This document shows, in pieces, positions 9,421 through 17,816 of a stretch of 64,000 nt of DNA. Both the position numbers and the translations under genes were made by a program. This stretch comes from Acidimicrobiia bacterium (GTDB lineage Bacteria; Actinomycetota; Acidimicrobiia; Acidimicrobiales; SKKL01). A model generated the notes under the pieces. That model was not told the origin of the DNA. It ran no database searches and saw only the letters and a program-made list of their open reading frames with translations. The stretch lies in NCBI GenBank assembly GCA_041676705.1, contig JBAYRL010000007.1, forward strand, positions 33,954 to 97,953. The letters are read 5' to 3'. Position 1 is the stretch's first letter, and the number at the start of each line of letters is the position of its first letter.

Positions 9421-10320
9421 CTAGCCTAGTTCTTCGATGGTGGCGGCCATCATCTCAAGGTGCTCTAGCTGCCAAGGGGCACGCATGGCCAGGTTGATTT
9501 GCTGCACACCAACATCTAGGTAGCGCCCCAGGTGGTCGACCATTTGTTGCTGCGACCCCATTAAAACTCCGGCTCGCACACCTTCAGCTAAACCGCCAAA
9601 TTGTTCTTGTAGGTCGGCTTCGGTGGGGCACATTCCCACGTTAATAGCGGTGCGTATATCGGAAATGGAACGGCCAGCGGCTTCAGCGTGTTCGGTTAGC
9701 ACATGGCGCTTATGCACGAAAGCTTCGGGCGAGGCGAAGGGAATGTTCCAGCCATCAGCATATTTCCCCACGATTTTAAGGGTCCGTTTTTCCCCACCAC
9801 CTCCAATCCAAAGCGGCAGTTGGTCCCGCATGGGCTTGGGCTCGCATTTAGCATCGACCAGATTGAAGTGAGTCCCACTGAAATCGGTTGTTTCGTTCCG
9901 TAGTAAACCGAGCACGCATTGAGCCGACTCTTCTAACACGTCAAGGCGTACCTTGGGTTCTTCAAAAGGTATTCCATAAGCATCGAATTCGAACTTCGCC
10001 CAGCCCGCGCCCAGACCCATGGCGGCTCGACCGCCCGAGAGGTGATCGATGGTCACGATGGCATTAGCAAGCACCGCTGGATGACGATAGGCGGCGCAGT
10101 AGACGAGCGAGCCAACCTCAACCCGGCTGGTGCTCAGTGCCAAAGCAGCATGGGCGGCTACGGCTTCGTGGCAGTGTGCGCCGTCGAAATCAGCCGAGTA
10201 GAAGTGGTCCCAAATCGAGATCCAGTCGAAGGGCAACTCTTCAATCCGGGTCCAAAGCGAGCGTAGCTCGTCGATGCTTGTGTTTTGTAGCCCGGTGTGC
10301 ACCCCAAAAATGGCTGACAT
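9421..10320 (-). CDS. LLM-class F420-dependent oxidoreductase
   Basis: A 299-residue luciferase-like TIM-barrel protein of the F420-dependent group. Typical stretches are WISIWDHFYSADF near the start, LSGGRAAMGLGAGW and PLWIGGGGEKRTLKIVGKYA. The substrate cannot be read from sequence. The frame is open upstream to 10446, but ATG 10320 is the likely start because a GGGGGAA site stands a few bases before it and family homology begins there. It is divergent from the diiron protein gene across 166 bases. Confidence 0.85.
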   Translation of the reverse strand: MSAIFGVHTGLQNTSIDELRSLWTRIEELPFDWISIWDHFYSADFDGAHCHEAVAAHAALALSTSRVEVGSLVYCAAYRHPAVLANAIVTIDHLSGGRAAMGLGAGWAKFEFDAYGIPFEEPKVRLDVLEESAQCVLGLLRNETTDFSGTHFNLVDAKCEPKPMRDQLPLWIGGGGEKRTLKIVGKYADGWNIPFASPEAFVHKRHVLTEHAEAAGRSISDIRTAINVGMCPTEADLQEQFGGLAEGVRAGVLMGSQQQMVDHLGRYLDVGVQQINLAMRAPWQLEHLEMMAATIEELG

Positions 10321-10430
10321 CAATTTCCCCCAACAGGTTTTTACGAAGTTGCCATAACCATAGTGGCAACGTTCTTTGAATTCCGTGAGGTATACGTTGT
10401 ACGCTGTCGCTCTACGCCGTATAGTGACTG

Positions 10431-10459
10431 TTGACACTACCACCACACACCATTAGACC
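10431..10459 (+). promoter_or_regulatory. possible sigma70-type promoter for the diiron protein gene
   Basis: TTGACA at 10431-10436 matches the -35 consensus and is followed after 17 bases by TAGACC, a weak -10. It would give a 5' leader of about 20 bases carrying GAGGGAA before ATG 10487. Confidence 0.4.
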
Positions 10460-10486
10460 AGCGGGTCCGTAATATCAGAGGGAATT

Positions 10487-11611
10487 ATGTCGTTAGACAC
10501 GAGCAACGATCTTGAAGCCATCTTGGCGGTGTCCAACACCGACCGTGATGAAGCTATTCACACCGTAAAAAATAACGCCGAGTCCATTTTCACCTGGGAT
10601 TATGACAAAGGTTCTCGCCCAGCGTTGAACAAGCTGTATGAAAAGGCCAAGCACTCCCAGTGGAACGGTGAAACCGACCTTGACTGGTCAATAGAAGTTG
10701 ACCAAGAGAAGCTTGTTTATGAAGGTGGCGGACCACCCTCAAGCGAGCAATTCATGCAACTTGGCGTCGACCTCAAAGGCACCGCGCTAGAAAAGTGGAC
10801 CGAGAAGGAATGGTTGCAGTGGTCCATTCTGAACCAAAACTGGAGCCTCTCGCAGTTCATGCACGGCGAGCAAGGTGCGCTCATCTGCACCGCGAAAATT
10901 GTGGAAACCGTCCCCTGGATTGACGCTAAATACTATGGCGCCACTCAGGTGATGGACGAAGCTCGTCACGTTGAAGTCTTCGCGAAGTACCTTGATGAGA
11001 AAATGTCGGGTCACTTCCCAATCAACACCCACCTAAAGGCGCTCCTCGATGACATCATCGACGACAGCCGTTGGGACATGACGTATCTGGGTATGCAGAT
11101 CATGGTGGAAGGACTGGCCTTGGCTGCTTTTGGTGTAACCATGCAGACCACCGGCGACCCATTGCTGAAGAAGCTGCTTCGCTATGTCATGGCCGACGAA
11201 GCTCGTCATGTGGCTTTCGGTGTTATCTCGCTGCAAGAGTTCTATCAGGGGCTCACTTCAGCCGAAATGATGGAGCGCCAAGAATTTGCCTATGAAGCGG
11301 CGATTCGTATGCGGAACCGTTTCTTGCAGCAAGAAGTTTGGGATGAAATGGGCGTTGATGTGCGTGAAGCCATCCGCATCTTCCAAAAGACTGATGAAGA
11401 GAAGAACAAGGATCCATTCCAGCAGCTACTCTTCTCGAAGATAGTTCCCAACGCCAAGAAGCTGGGCCTTCTTGATGCCAATGACGGCTGGTTGCGCAAG
11501 CGCTTCGATGTGCTGGGCGTAACACAGTTCGAAGACTGGGACGACACTGGTGCTGAGTATGAGAGCCTCGACTTCATTGCTCAAGACCGTGAAGCCGGAC
11601 TAATTGAATAG
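10487..11611 (+). CDS. diiron ferritin-like oxidase/oxygenase family protein
   Basis: A 374-residue all-helical protein with a complete carboxylate-bridged diiron site in the order E, E-x-x-H, E, E-x-x-H: Glu128 in HGEQGALI, Glu158 and His161 in DEARH, Glu208 in VEGLALA, Glu238 and His241 in a second DEARH. This is the ligand set of ferritin-like oxygenases such as AurF-type and ribonucleotide-reductase R2-like proteins. The radical Tyr and other R2 marks were not identifiable, so I do not call it a reductase subunit. It has its own promoter region and a strong terminator, so it is probably monocistronic and well expressed. Its substrate is unknown. Confidence 0.72.
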   Translation: MSLDTSNDLEAILAVSNTDRDEAIHTVKNNAESIFTWDYDKGSRPALNKLYEKAKHSQWNGETDLDWSIEVDQEKLVYEGGGPPSSEQFMQLGVDLKGTALEKWTEKEWLQWSILNQNWSLSQFMHGEQGALICTAKIVETVPWIDAKYYGATQVMDEARHVEVFAKYLDEKMSGHFPINTHLKALLDDIIDDSRWDMTYLGMQIMVEGLALAAFGVTMQTTGDPLLKKLLRYVMADEARHVAFGVISLQEFYQGLTSAEMMERQEFAYEAAIRMRNRFLQQEVWDEMGVDVREAIRIFQKTDEEKNKDPFQQLLFSKIVPNAKKLGLLDANDGWLRKRFDVLGVTQFEDWDDTGAEYESLDFIAQDREAGLIE

Positions 11612-11634
11612 ACCGCTAAAAGTTGGTGGTTAAG

Positions 11635-11670
11635 GAAGCGGCCCCCAGCGGGGCCGCTTCTTTTTTTCTT
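11635..11670 (+). terminator. Rho-independent terminator
   Basis: An 11-bp perfect GC-rich stem (11635-11645 with 11650-11660), 4-base loop CAGC and a run of seven T. It ends the diiron protein transcript. Confidence 0.93.
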
Positions 11671-11753
11671 ATTCATCACGTGTCTTAGCTTGTGATGCCA
11701 AACTGGAAGCACGCGACGCAAGGTTGCGGCTTGATCTGAAGGAGAATCACTGC

Positions 11754-12899
11754 ATGGGACCCTTGGCAGGCTTCAAAGTTATTGAGATCGCCGGCATTGG
11801 CCCCGGACCGTTTTGCGCCATGATGTTGGCCGATATGGGTGCCGATGTAATACGTGTGGACCGCTCACAATCAGTTCGTGGCGGAGATCCAGATAGTCCA
11901 CCCGCAGATATTTTGATGCGAGGGCGGCGCTCAATCGGGGTCGACCTGAAGTCACCTGAAGGCGTAGAAACGGTTCTGAAGCTAATTGAAGGTGCCGATG
12001 CCATGCTTGAGGGTTTTCGTCCCGGCGTGGCCGAACGTTTGGGTATTGGCCCTGAAGAGGCCATGGCACAGAACCCAAAGCTGGTGTACGGACGCATGAC
12101 CGGCTGGGGTCAAAGCGGCCCCTATGCACCAACGGCGGGCCACGACATCAACTACATTGCCCTGGCTGGGGCCCTTGAACCTATTGGTCGTGCCGGTGGA
12201 CCTCCGGTACCTCCTCTAAACCTGGTGGGTGATTTTGGCGGTGGTGGCCTCATGCTGGCCTTTGGCTTAGTTTGCGGCATGCTCGAAGCACAAAAAACAG
12301 GTGCCGGACAGGTGGTCGATGCGGCCATGGTCGACGGTTCGGCCGTGCTGATGACCATGTTCCATGCCTTCAACGCTATGGGCATTTGGAACCCCGAACG
12401 TGGCACCAACTTGTTAGATACCGGTGCCCATTTCTACGACACCTACGAGTGTGCCGATGGCAAGTATGTTTCGATTGGTTCTATAGAGCCTCAGTTTTAT
12501 GCCGAGCTGTTGCGGCTAACCGGTTTGAGCGAAGACGGCGATTTTACTGCTCAGATGGAACGTTCTCGCTGGCCTGAACTCACTGAACGTTTAGCAGGCG
12601 TGTTCCGCACCAAGACTCGTGATGAGTGGTGCGAGATCATGGAAGGCACCGACGTTTGTTTTGCGCCGGTACTGTCAATCTCAGAAGCACCCGAACATCC
12701 GCACAACAAAGAACGTGGCACCTTCGTTGAGGTCGCTGGTGTGGTGCAACCGGCCCCGGCACCCCGTTTCAGCCGGACTGAAGCGTCGATTCAGCGCCCG
12801 CCGTCTCATGCAGGGCAACACACCGATGAAATCTTGGGAGAGTTGGGATTAAGTACCGACGAGATTAGCCAGCTTCGAAGCTCGGGGGCCGTGGCTTAG
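11754..12899 (+). CDS. CaiB/BaiF family III CoA-transferase / alpha-methylacyl-CoA racemase
   Basis: A 381-residue family III CoA-transferase-fold protein. The N-terminus GPLAGFKVIEIAGIGPGPF and the stretch GADVIRVDRS are typical. TAGHDINYIALAGAL carries the catalytic His/Asp region of alpha-methylacyl-CoA racemase, which makes racemase more likely than transferase. RGGDPD and DLKSPEG are also racemase-like. Racemases of this group epimerise 2-methyl branched acyl-CoAs during beta-oxidation. AAGGAG stands before ATG 11754, so the longer frame from 11724 is not used. It has its own position between a terminator and the iron-ADH-fold gene. Confidence 0.83.
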   Translation: MGPLAGFKVIEIAGIGPGPFCAMMLADMGADVIRVDRSQSVRGGDPDSPPADILMRGRRSIGVDLKSPEGVETVLKLIEGADAMLEGFRPGVAERLGIGPEEAMAQNPKLVYGRMTGWGQSGPYAPTAGHDINYIALAGALEPIGRAGGPPVPPLNLVGDFGGGGLMLAFGLVCGMLEAQKTGAGQVVDAAMVDGSAVLMTMFHAFNAMGIWNPERGTNLLDTGAHFYDTYECADGKYVSIGSIEPQFYAELLRLTGLSEDGDFTAQMERSRWPELTERLAGVFRTKTRDEWCEIMEGTDVCFAPVLSISEAPEHPHNKERGTFVEVAGVVQPAPAPRFSRTEASIQRPPSHAGQHTDEILGELGLSTDEISQLRSSGAVA

Positions 12900-12983
12900 G
12901 AGAGTCTCACCACAGCCAATGTCATAGCTTCGGCCTAGCATCAATGATGATCGAGCACACTCTGGTTCAGATGAGGTTAAGCG

Positions 12984-14108
12984 ATGTTTGACAACTGGAC
13001 ACACCGTTCCTTACCCCAAGAAATTCATGGGGGTACCGGTGTGCTCGAACATTTAGGCGACCTGTTAAAGAGTTTTGGTGCTAGGAGAGTTTTGCTGGTT
13101 GCCTCTCGCCGAATGCTCGACTCCGAGCCTGGTGAATTAGTAACAAAACAGTTGGGTCGCATGTTGGCCGGAACGTTCAGCGAGACCGGGCCCTATGTCG
13201 ATGCGCACACTGCTCAACACGCAGTCTTGTCGGCCCGATCGAGCGAAGCCGACACGCTTGTGAGTCTTGGCTCGGGTGCCAACATAGAAATGGCCAAAGC
13301 CATTGCTTTTTTTTCGGAAATGGAATCTGGCATGTCGGGCCGCAGCGTGGCCGATCGGCCCAAGTTCCCGCATGTAGCTATTCCAACCACCCTTAACGGT
13401 GCCCCATACACGGGCGAATTTTCTCTGATTGATTCCCACACTAAGCGTTCTAGCAGTGCTGGTTCGCCAACATCGACACCTATGGCGGTCTTGTTAGAAC
13501 ATAGTTTTCAATCAGATACCGATTCTGAATCGTTCATTTTGCGAGCCACGGTAGCTTTAGCGCACGCCATTGATGTCCTAACTGGCACCCAGGCGAGCCC
13601 CGAAGCACGGATGCTGGCACGGCAAGGCCTGATCGAACTGGCGCAGTGGCTACCAGAATTTCACGCTGACCCCAAAGAGTTCGGCTTGTTGGAACGCGTC
13701 ATCGATGCCACCGTGGTTTGCGGTAGAGCGCGACAGAACGCTTCAGCTGGTTTTCAACATACCTTGGCGCAACTATTGGGTGCGCGCACCCTCTCTTCTT
13801 ACGAATTGGTAAGCGCTTCGCTTCTGCCGTATACAACGGCGTTCATTTCTGATGTTCTGCCCGCCTCGACCTCGGAATTGCTTAACACGCTGTTCATGCA
13901 CGAACCAACCGAGTTAGGCCTTCGGCTGAGTTGGTGGCTTGAAGATATCGGTGTGCACAATGCCTTTTATGATCTAGGAATTGATCACGAAGACATTGAA
14001 GCGGTGGCCCGCCAGGCAACGGCTCAACGCGGTGTGCAACTTTGTGCTCGTCCCGCTGGCGAGGGTGATATTTACGCCCTACTGAAAGAAGCTCTAGGTA
14101 TTAAATAA
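12984..14108 (+). CDS. iron-containing alcohol dehydrogenase-fold protein, maleylacetate reductase-like, metal site degenerate
   Basis: A 374-residue member of the Fe-ADH/dehydroquinate synthase-like superfamily. The cofactor loop reads LVSLGSGANIEMAKAIA and the next conserved block is IPTTLNGAPYTGEF. Of the four residues that normally bind iron in alcohol dehydrogenases, two His are kept (194 in ALAHAID, 259 in GFQHTL). The Asp position is Val190 and the last His is Tyr273. Maleylacetate reductases of this fold are reported to work without metal, so that is the closest guess. The site begins at ATG 12984 with GAGG upstream. No ring-cleavage pathway genes are visible nearby. Confidence 0.68.
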   Translation: MFDNWTHRSLPQEIHGGTGVLEHLGDLLKSFGARRVLLVASRRMLDSEPGELVTKQLGRMLAGTFSETGPYVDAHTAQHAVLSARSSEADTLVSLGSGANIEMAKAIAFFSEMESGMSGRSVADRPKFPHVAIPTTLNGAPYTGEFSLIDSHTKRSSSAGSPTSTPMAVLLEHSFQSDTDSESFILRATVALAHAIDVLTGTQASPEARMLARQGLIELAQWLPEFHADPKEFGLLERVIDATVVCGRARQNASAGFQHTLAQLLGARTLSSYELVSASLLPYTTAFISDVLPASTSELLNTLFMHEPTELGLRLSWWLEDIGVHNAFYDLGIDHEDIEAVARQATAQRGVQLCARPAGEGDIYALLKEALGIK

Positions 14109-14179
14109 GCACTACTCCCCACCCTGGCCACCACAGCTAGGGTCGGTAGGCGACCAAGGCGGGGGGATCTTAGCGACTG

Positions 14180-15001
14180 CTAAATTTGAAGGTCGGTTAA
14201 AGCCCGTTCGGTTAAGACTCGGGCTAAGTGCGCACGGTATTCAACGGTTGCGTTTAGGTCTTCGGTTGGTGAGGTGCCCTGGGCGGCTTGGGCCGCAGCG
14301 TCCTTAGCGTTGGCACCGGCGGCAATTGCCTCTTCCACGGCCGTGGCGCGAAGCGGGGTGGCGCCCATATTCACCAAGCCCACACCAGTGGTGCCATTGT
14401 GTACTGCGGCTACGGCCACGATGGCCCAATCTTGGGCCCGGCGATTGAATTTCTTGAAGCTCCACTTGCCGCCCGGCGTGGCGGGAAGTTCAATTTCGAC
14501 GATCATTTCATCGGGGGCCAAAGCCGATTCGTAGTAACCAGTGAAGAAGTCGGTGGCAGCGATGCGACGTCGACCCTTTGGGCCAGCCACCACCATCGTT
14601 CCGCCCAAGGCCAACACCGCGGCGGGCAAATCTGATGCCGGATCGGCGTGGGCCAAAGTGCCGCCTAAGGTACCCCGATGGCGGACCTGTGGGTCGCCAA
14701 CTTCAGCGGCTACTCCCTTGATAAGAGGGCAATACTCGGCTAATAGCTCGCTAGTTTCCACCAAGTGATGAGTAGTTAAGGCGCCGATTTTCACAGTGTC
14801 GCCTTCGTGGCGAATATAGGAAAGATCGTTGAGGCGACCCACGTCTACCAGAACTGAAGGCACGGCTAAGCGCAGTTTCATCATGGGAAGAAGCGAGTGA
14901 CCACCTGCCAGTAATTTGGCTTCATCGCCGTGCTCGCTAAGTTGCTCTAAGGCATGATCAACCGATTCTGCTCTTACGTATTCGAAAGCTACGGGGATCA
15001 C
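14180..15001 (-). CDS. xanthine dehydrogenase / CO dehydrogenase family FAD-binding (medium) subunit
   Basis: A 273-residue FAD-binding subunit of the molybdenum hydroxylase family. Both FAD motifs are clear: LLAGGHSLLP (about 31-40) and RHRGTLGGTLAHADPASDLP. It passes electrons from the iron-sulphur subunit to an acceptor. It overlaps the 3' end of the small-subunit gene by 4 bases (ATGA), so the two are translationally coupled. The catalytic molybdenum large subunit is not adjacent on either side, so the enzyme's substrate cannot be deduced. Confidence 0.88.
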   Translation of the reverse strand: MIPVAFEYVRAESVDHALEQLSEHGDEAKLLAGGHSLLPMMKLRLAVPSVLVDVGRLNDLSYIRHEGDTVKIGALTTHHLVETSELLAEYCPLIKGVAAEVGDPQVRHRGTLGGTLAHADPASDLPAAVLALGGTMVVAGPKGRRRIAATDFFTGYYESALAPDEMIVEIELPATPGGKWSFKKFNRRAQDWAIVAVAAVHNGTTGVGLVNMGATPLRATAVEEAIAAGANAKDAAAQAAQGTSPTEDLNATVEYRAHLARVLTERALTDLQI

Positions 15002-15462
15002 TCGCTAGCTCCTTCGGCGGCGGCCAAAACCGATTTCACAATGTTGTGATAGCCGGTGCAGCGACACAAATTGCCCTCCAAACCAAGCCGAACCTCTTCC
15101 TCGGTTGGATTGGGGTTTTCTTCCAACAGTGAGGTGGCAGCCATAACCATGCCCGGTGTGCAATAGCCGCACTGCAGTCCATGGTTTTCGTGGAATGCCC
15201 GCTGCATCGGGTGCATTTCACCCCCCTGGGCCATTCCTTCGATAGTTGTTATTTGGCATCCCTCGGCCTGCACCGCCAGTACAGTGCACGACTTAACCGA
15301 CTGACCGTCTAAATGAACGGTACAAGCGCCACAAGAAGAGGTGTCGCAGCCAACGTTGGTGCCGGTCAACCCAAGTTGTTCCCTGATGAAATAGACCAGA
15401 AGTGTTCGGGGTTCGGCCTCTCCAGAGACGTCTTGGCCGTTCACGGTCATCTTGACCTGCAT
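14998..15462 (-). CDS. xanthine dehydrogenase / CO dehydrogenase family [2Fe-2S] small subunit
   Basis: A 154-residue iron-sulphur subunit of the molybdenum hydroxylase family. The N-terminal plant-type cluster has CDTSSCGACTVHLDG, and the C-terminal helical cluster has CGYCTPGM and CRCTGY. All eight ligand cysteines appear to be present, and the length is normal. AAGGAA precedes the ATG. It is the first gene of a two-gene operon with the FAD subunit. No large-subunit gene lies upstream, where only a hairpin-bearing gap and the copper operon are found. Confidence 0.92.
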   Translation of the reverse strand: MQVKMTVNGQDVSGEAEPRTLLVYFIREQLGLTGTNVGCDTSSCGACTVHLDGQSVKSCTVLAVQAEGCQITTIEGMAQGGEMHPMQRAFHENHGLQCGYCTPGMVMAATSLLEENPNPTEEEVRLGLEGNLCRCTGYHNIVKSVLAAAEGASE

Positions 15463-15613
15463 GGCTGTTCCTTTTGGTTCAGTAAACGTTCTTGAAGCTT
15501 AGCAGCGGTGACTTTCGACACAGCCGCAAAAGTCTTTAAAACGTTGTCTGAACACCACCGAGCGTCTCGACCGACCAACCGACCGACCATAGAGTGCTCG
15601 TGCAAGATAGGGT

Positions 15614-15652
15614 GCCCGCTCCGCCGAAGTCTTAATGTTTGGCGGAGCGGGC
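15614..15652 (-). terminator. long hairpin, likely terminator of the copper operon
   Basis: A perfect 12-bp inverted repeat (15614-15625 and 15641-15652) with a 15-base loop, just downstream of the last copper-operon gene on the minus strand. There is no T run, so it would be an intrinsic terminator of the U-less type or a 3' stabiliser. Confidence 0.6.
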
Positions 15653-15673
15653 TATGGGGAGACAGCTACATGC

Positions 15674-16174
15674 TTATGGCGCCACGTTGACGGTGAACGT
15701 CTTGGCGTTCGGAGGTGGAACGCCGCAGCCACCGCTCTCATCGGAATACACCACGTTGGTGGATCGGCCAACGGTGTTAAAGCTCATGCTCACGGTTTCC
15801 CCTGGGCGCACGTCGAAAATGCCCAATCGAATGAGCTCGACGTCGTCATTGCGCACTTGAATACGGTCGCCTACTCGCACGTCTAACCACTCAGGGAGAA
15901 TGTCGACTTCTTGGCGAAGTGCCAAACGCTTAGAAGTACCCGGTGGTATCACAAACTCGTGAGTGACGGGATCGTGGGGCTCGGTGGTGGTGGTAGATTC
16001 AACCTCCGGCGTAGCGGTTGAAGCCGCCACCTGACCTTGCGTGCTTACTACCGGATCAGCACTATTTCCGCAGGCGCTTAACCCCACTGTCACTACCAAA
16101 GCCGCTAGCGCAACGGCGGCTCTATTAGCAGCTCGGCGAGGGAAAATTTTGGCTAACAATCCATTCGTATCCAT
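15674..16174 (-). CDS. small lipoprotein of the copper operon, function unknown
   Basis: A 166-residue predicted lipoprotein. A positively charged and hydrophobic leader ends in the lipobox VGLSAC, then a Thr/Glu-rich linker leads to a beta-rich domain (VRVGDRIQVRNDDVELIRLG... PGETVSMSF) that resembles a cupredoxin strand order. It has one Cys near the end (SGGCGVPPP) and none of the usual His-Cys-His-Met copper ligand set, so copper binding is not shown. Start ATG 16174 lies one base after the PCuAC stop codon, which points to tight coupling. Being third in an operon with Sco1 and PCuAC suggests a role in copper delivery or respiratory oxidase assembly (inference). Confidence 0.6.
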   Translation of the reverse strand: MDTNGLLAKIFPRRAANRAAVALAALVVTVGLSACGNSADPVVSTQGQVAASTATPEVESTTTTEPHDPVTHEFVIPPGTSKRLALRQEVDILPEWLDVRVGDRIQVRNDDVELIRLGIFDVRPGETVSMSFNTVGRSTNVVYSDESGGCGVPPPNAKTFTVNVAP

Positions 16175-16175
16175 G

Positions 16176-16847
16176 TCACATCTCTCGAACTTCAGCGGTG
16201 ACTTCAACCTCACCGGTAGATTCAAAATGCAGTGTCACCTTCACCGTGTCGCCAACGGCTAAGGCTTGTTTCAGCCCCAGAACCATTACGTGGTAGCCAC
16301 CTGGCTCCAGGGTGACTTGCGACCCTGCTGGAATGTCGAGCCCATCAATTTGGCGCATCATTTTCATGCCACCGCCACCGTTGTTAGAGCTTGGCATGCC
16401 ACCGCTCATTGAGCCGTGGTCGGCGTCGGCATCATCTTCGGTGCCACTATTCATTGACCCGGCCGAACCCATGTGATTGTCCATGTCGTCGGTGGCGTCG
16501 TCGTCTTCAACAACCACAACCTCGTGGATTTCAATTGCTTCAGCAAAGTCGTTGTCAGCGGAAACGTCGACTAGGCGGTCATCGTCACTGCCCCCATAAA
16601 CCACCATGTAAATCGCTGTGTTACCATCCGCCATTCCCGGCCGGGCCCAAACATTTTCAATTCGAAGTGTTTCCCCGTTGGTGTCATCTTCGTCACCAGT
16701 CTCGGGGCCTTCAGTAGTAGTGGTGGTCTCGGCTACGGTGCTGGAACTGGCGGAAGGATTGTCATCTGATGAACCACAGGCAGTGGCACTAACCGCTAAA
16801 AGCAAGGCCAATGCTGTTCCAATACCAATACTCCGCCAGGTTCGCAT
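16176..16847 (-). CDS. PCu(A)C-domain periplasmic copper chaperone lipoprotein with Asp/Met/His-rich insertion
   Basis: A 223-residue lipoprotein: leader ending SATAC, a Thr/Glu/Asp linker, then a PCuAC domain beginning LRIENVWARPGMADGNTAIY. The copper ligands expected for the family are in IEIHEVV, MKMMRQIDGL and GGYHVMVLGL. Between the first His and the Met pair there are about 65 extra residues full of Asp, Met, His, Gly and Ser (for example DNHMGSAGSM and HGSMSGGM). The usual protein has about 10 there. PCuAC proteins deliver Cu(I) to the CuA site of cytochrome oxidase, often with Sco1, encoded just upstream here. An upstream GTG at 16892 overlaps the Sco1 stop (GTGA) and is a possible alternative start. 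Confidence 0.8.
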   Translation of the reverse strand: MRTWRSIGIGTALALLLAVSATACGSSDDNPSASSSTVAETTTTTEGPETGDEDDTNGETLRIENVWARPGMADGNTAIYMVVYGGSDDDRLVDVSADNDFAEAIEIHEVVVVEDDDATDDMDNHMGSAGSMNSGTEDDADADHGSMSGGMPSSNNGGGGMKMMRQIDGLDIPAGSQVTLEPGGYHVMVLGLKQALAVGDTVKVTLHFESTGEVEVTAEVREM

Positions 16848-16888
16848 GGTCGTATGGTTCTTCTCGTTAAAGGGGGATGTGGCTATTG

Positions 16889-17635
16889 TCACGATGCACT
16901 CTCCGTGCTGTTGTCTGAAGCACCCACCGCTTCAGGGATCTCATCACCAGGCCGTTCACCCTTTAAGAGCCGAGTGAGGTCTTGCTCTACCTCGGCCAAG
17001 GCATGGCCGAAGGGCCAAGCCAAGACAACGGTGCCAGTGTCATCAACGGCGTACAGATCGTCGGTGTGCGCCACCACGCGTTTGCCGTCTTGGTATTGAA
17101 TTCGGTATGAAGCCCCAAAAGTGTTGGCGGCGGCGCGCAACAGCACGGGGTCCATGGTGTGGATGGCATGACCGTTTGGCACGAATTGCTGAATATAGGC
17201 GGAGAGGATTTCAGGCGAGTCGACCGAGGGGTCGATCGTGATCATGTCAACGTCGACCTTGGCGCGGTCGGTTTCACTCTGGCCATTCAGGGCTTTTTCA
17301 ACATAAGCCAAGGTTGCCGGACAAATATCGGGGCAGGTGGTGTAGCCGAAATACACCAACCGGATGCCGCCGGGCTGGGCCACCATCGTGATTTCAGTGC
17401 CATCCGCTGCAGGCAAGGTCACCTCGGACACATCGAGGGGTGGATTACGTACGTAGCCCGCAAACTCTTTCGGTTCATCTGGTGTGGCCGCCAAGGTGTC
17501 GGTAGTGCTTGATTCCGACGGGTCGTTCGTCGCCTGGTTAGATGAGTTGCTATTTCCGCATGCCGTGACCAATAGCGCGACGGTCAGCATCAAGGCCGTG
17601 AGAAGTGAGCGAAACCGATTTGGCCGCTTGGACAT
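16889..17635 (-). CDS. SCO1/SenC/PrrC family copper chaperone lipoprotein
   Basis: A 248-residue thioredoxin-fold lipoprotein that helps assemble the CuA centre of cytochrome c oxidase. The leader ends LLVTAC, followed by an Asn/Ser-rich linker. The metal site is complete: YFGYTTCPDICPATLA carries the CxxxC pair and VVAHTDDLYAVD supplies the His. GAGGG precedes the ATG. It is the first gene of a three-gene operon (Sco1, PCuAC, small lipoprotein) whose products all sit on the outer face of the membrane. Confidence 0.9.
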   Translation of the reverse strand: MSKRPNRFRSLLTALMLTVALLVTACGNSNSSNQATNDPSESSTTDTLAATPDEPKEFAGYVRNPPLDVSEVTLPAADGTEITMVAQPGGIRLVYFGYTTCPDICPATLAYVEKALNGQSETDRAKVDVDMITIDPSVDSPEILSAYIQQFVPNGHAIHTMDPVLLRAAANTFGASYRIQYQDGKRVVAHTDDLYAVDDTGTVVLAWPFGHALAEVEQDLTRLLKGERPGDEIPEAVGASDNSTESAS

Positions 17636-17752
17636 TTTGCCCTCAAGTCGTTGCTAGAAGCGGAAATTTGTGTCTACTTCCAGGCTAAATTCGGCTCTCA
17701 TTGAATTTATGGGGCAAAGGTCCCAAATGGGGTCGCCGATGGTCACTAAAGC

Positions 17753-17765
17753 CCTGATTTACAGG
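17753..17765. repeat. 13-bp direct repeat, copy 1
   Basis: CCTGATTTACAGG, repeated exactly at 19606-19618. The two copies flank the GGDEF-EAL gene. Confidence 0.5.
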
Positions 17766-17816
17766 CGATTTTCGACTATTGAGCTAATGCCTGCCACAGG
17801 CTTGTATGCCACGACG

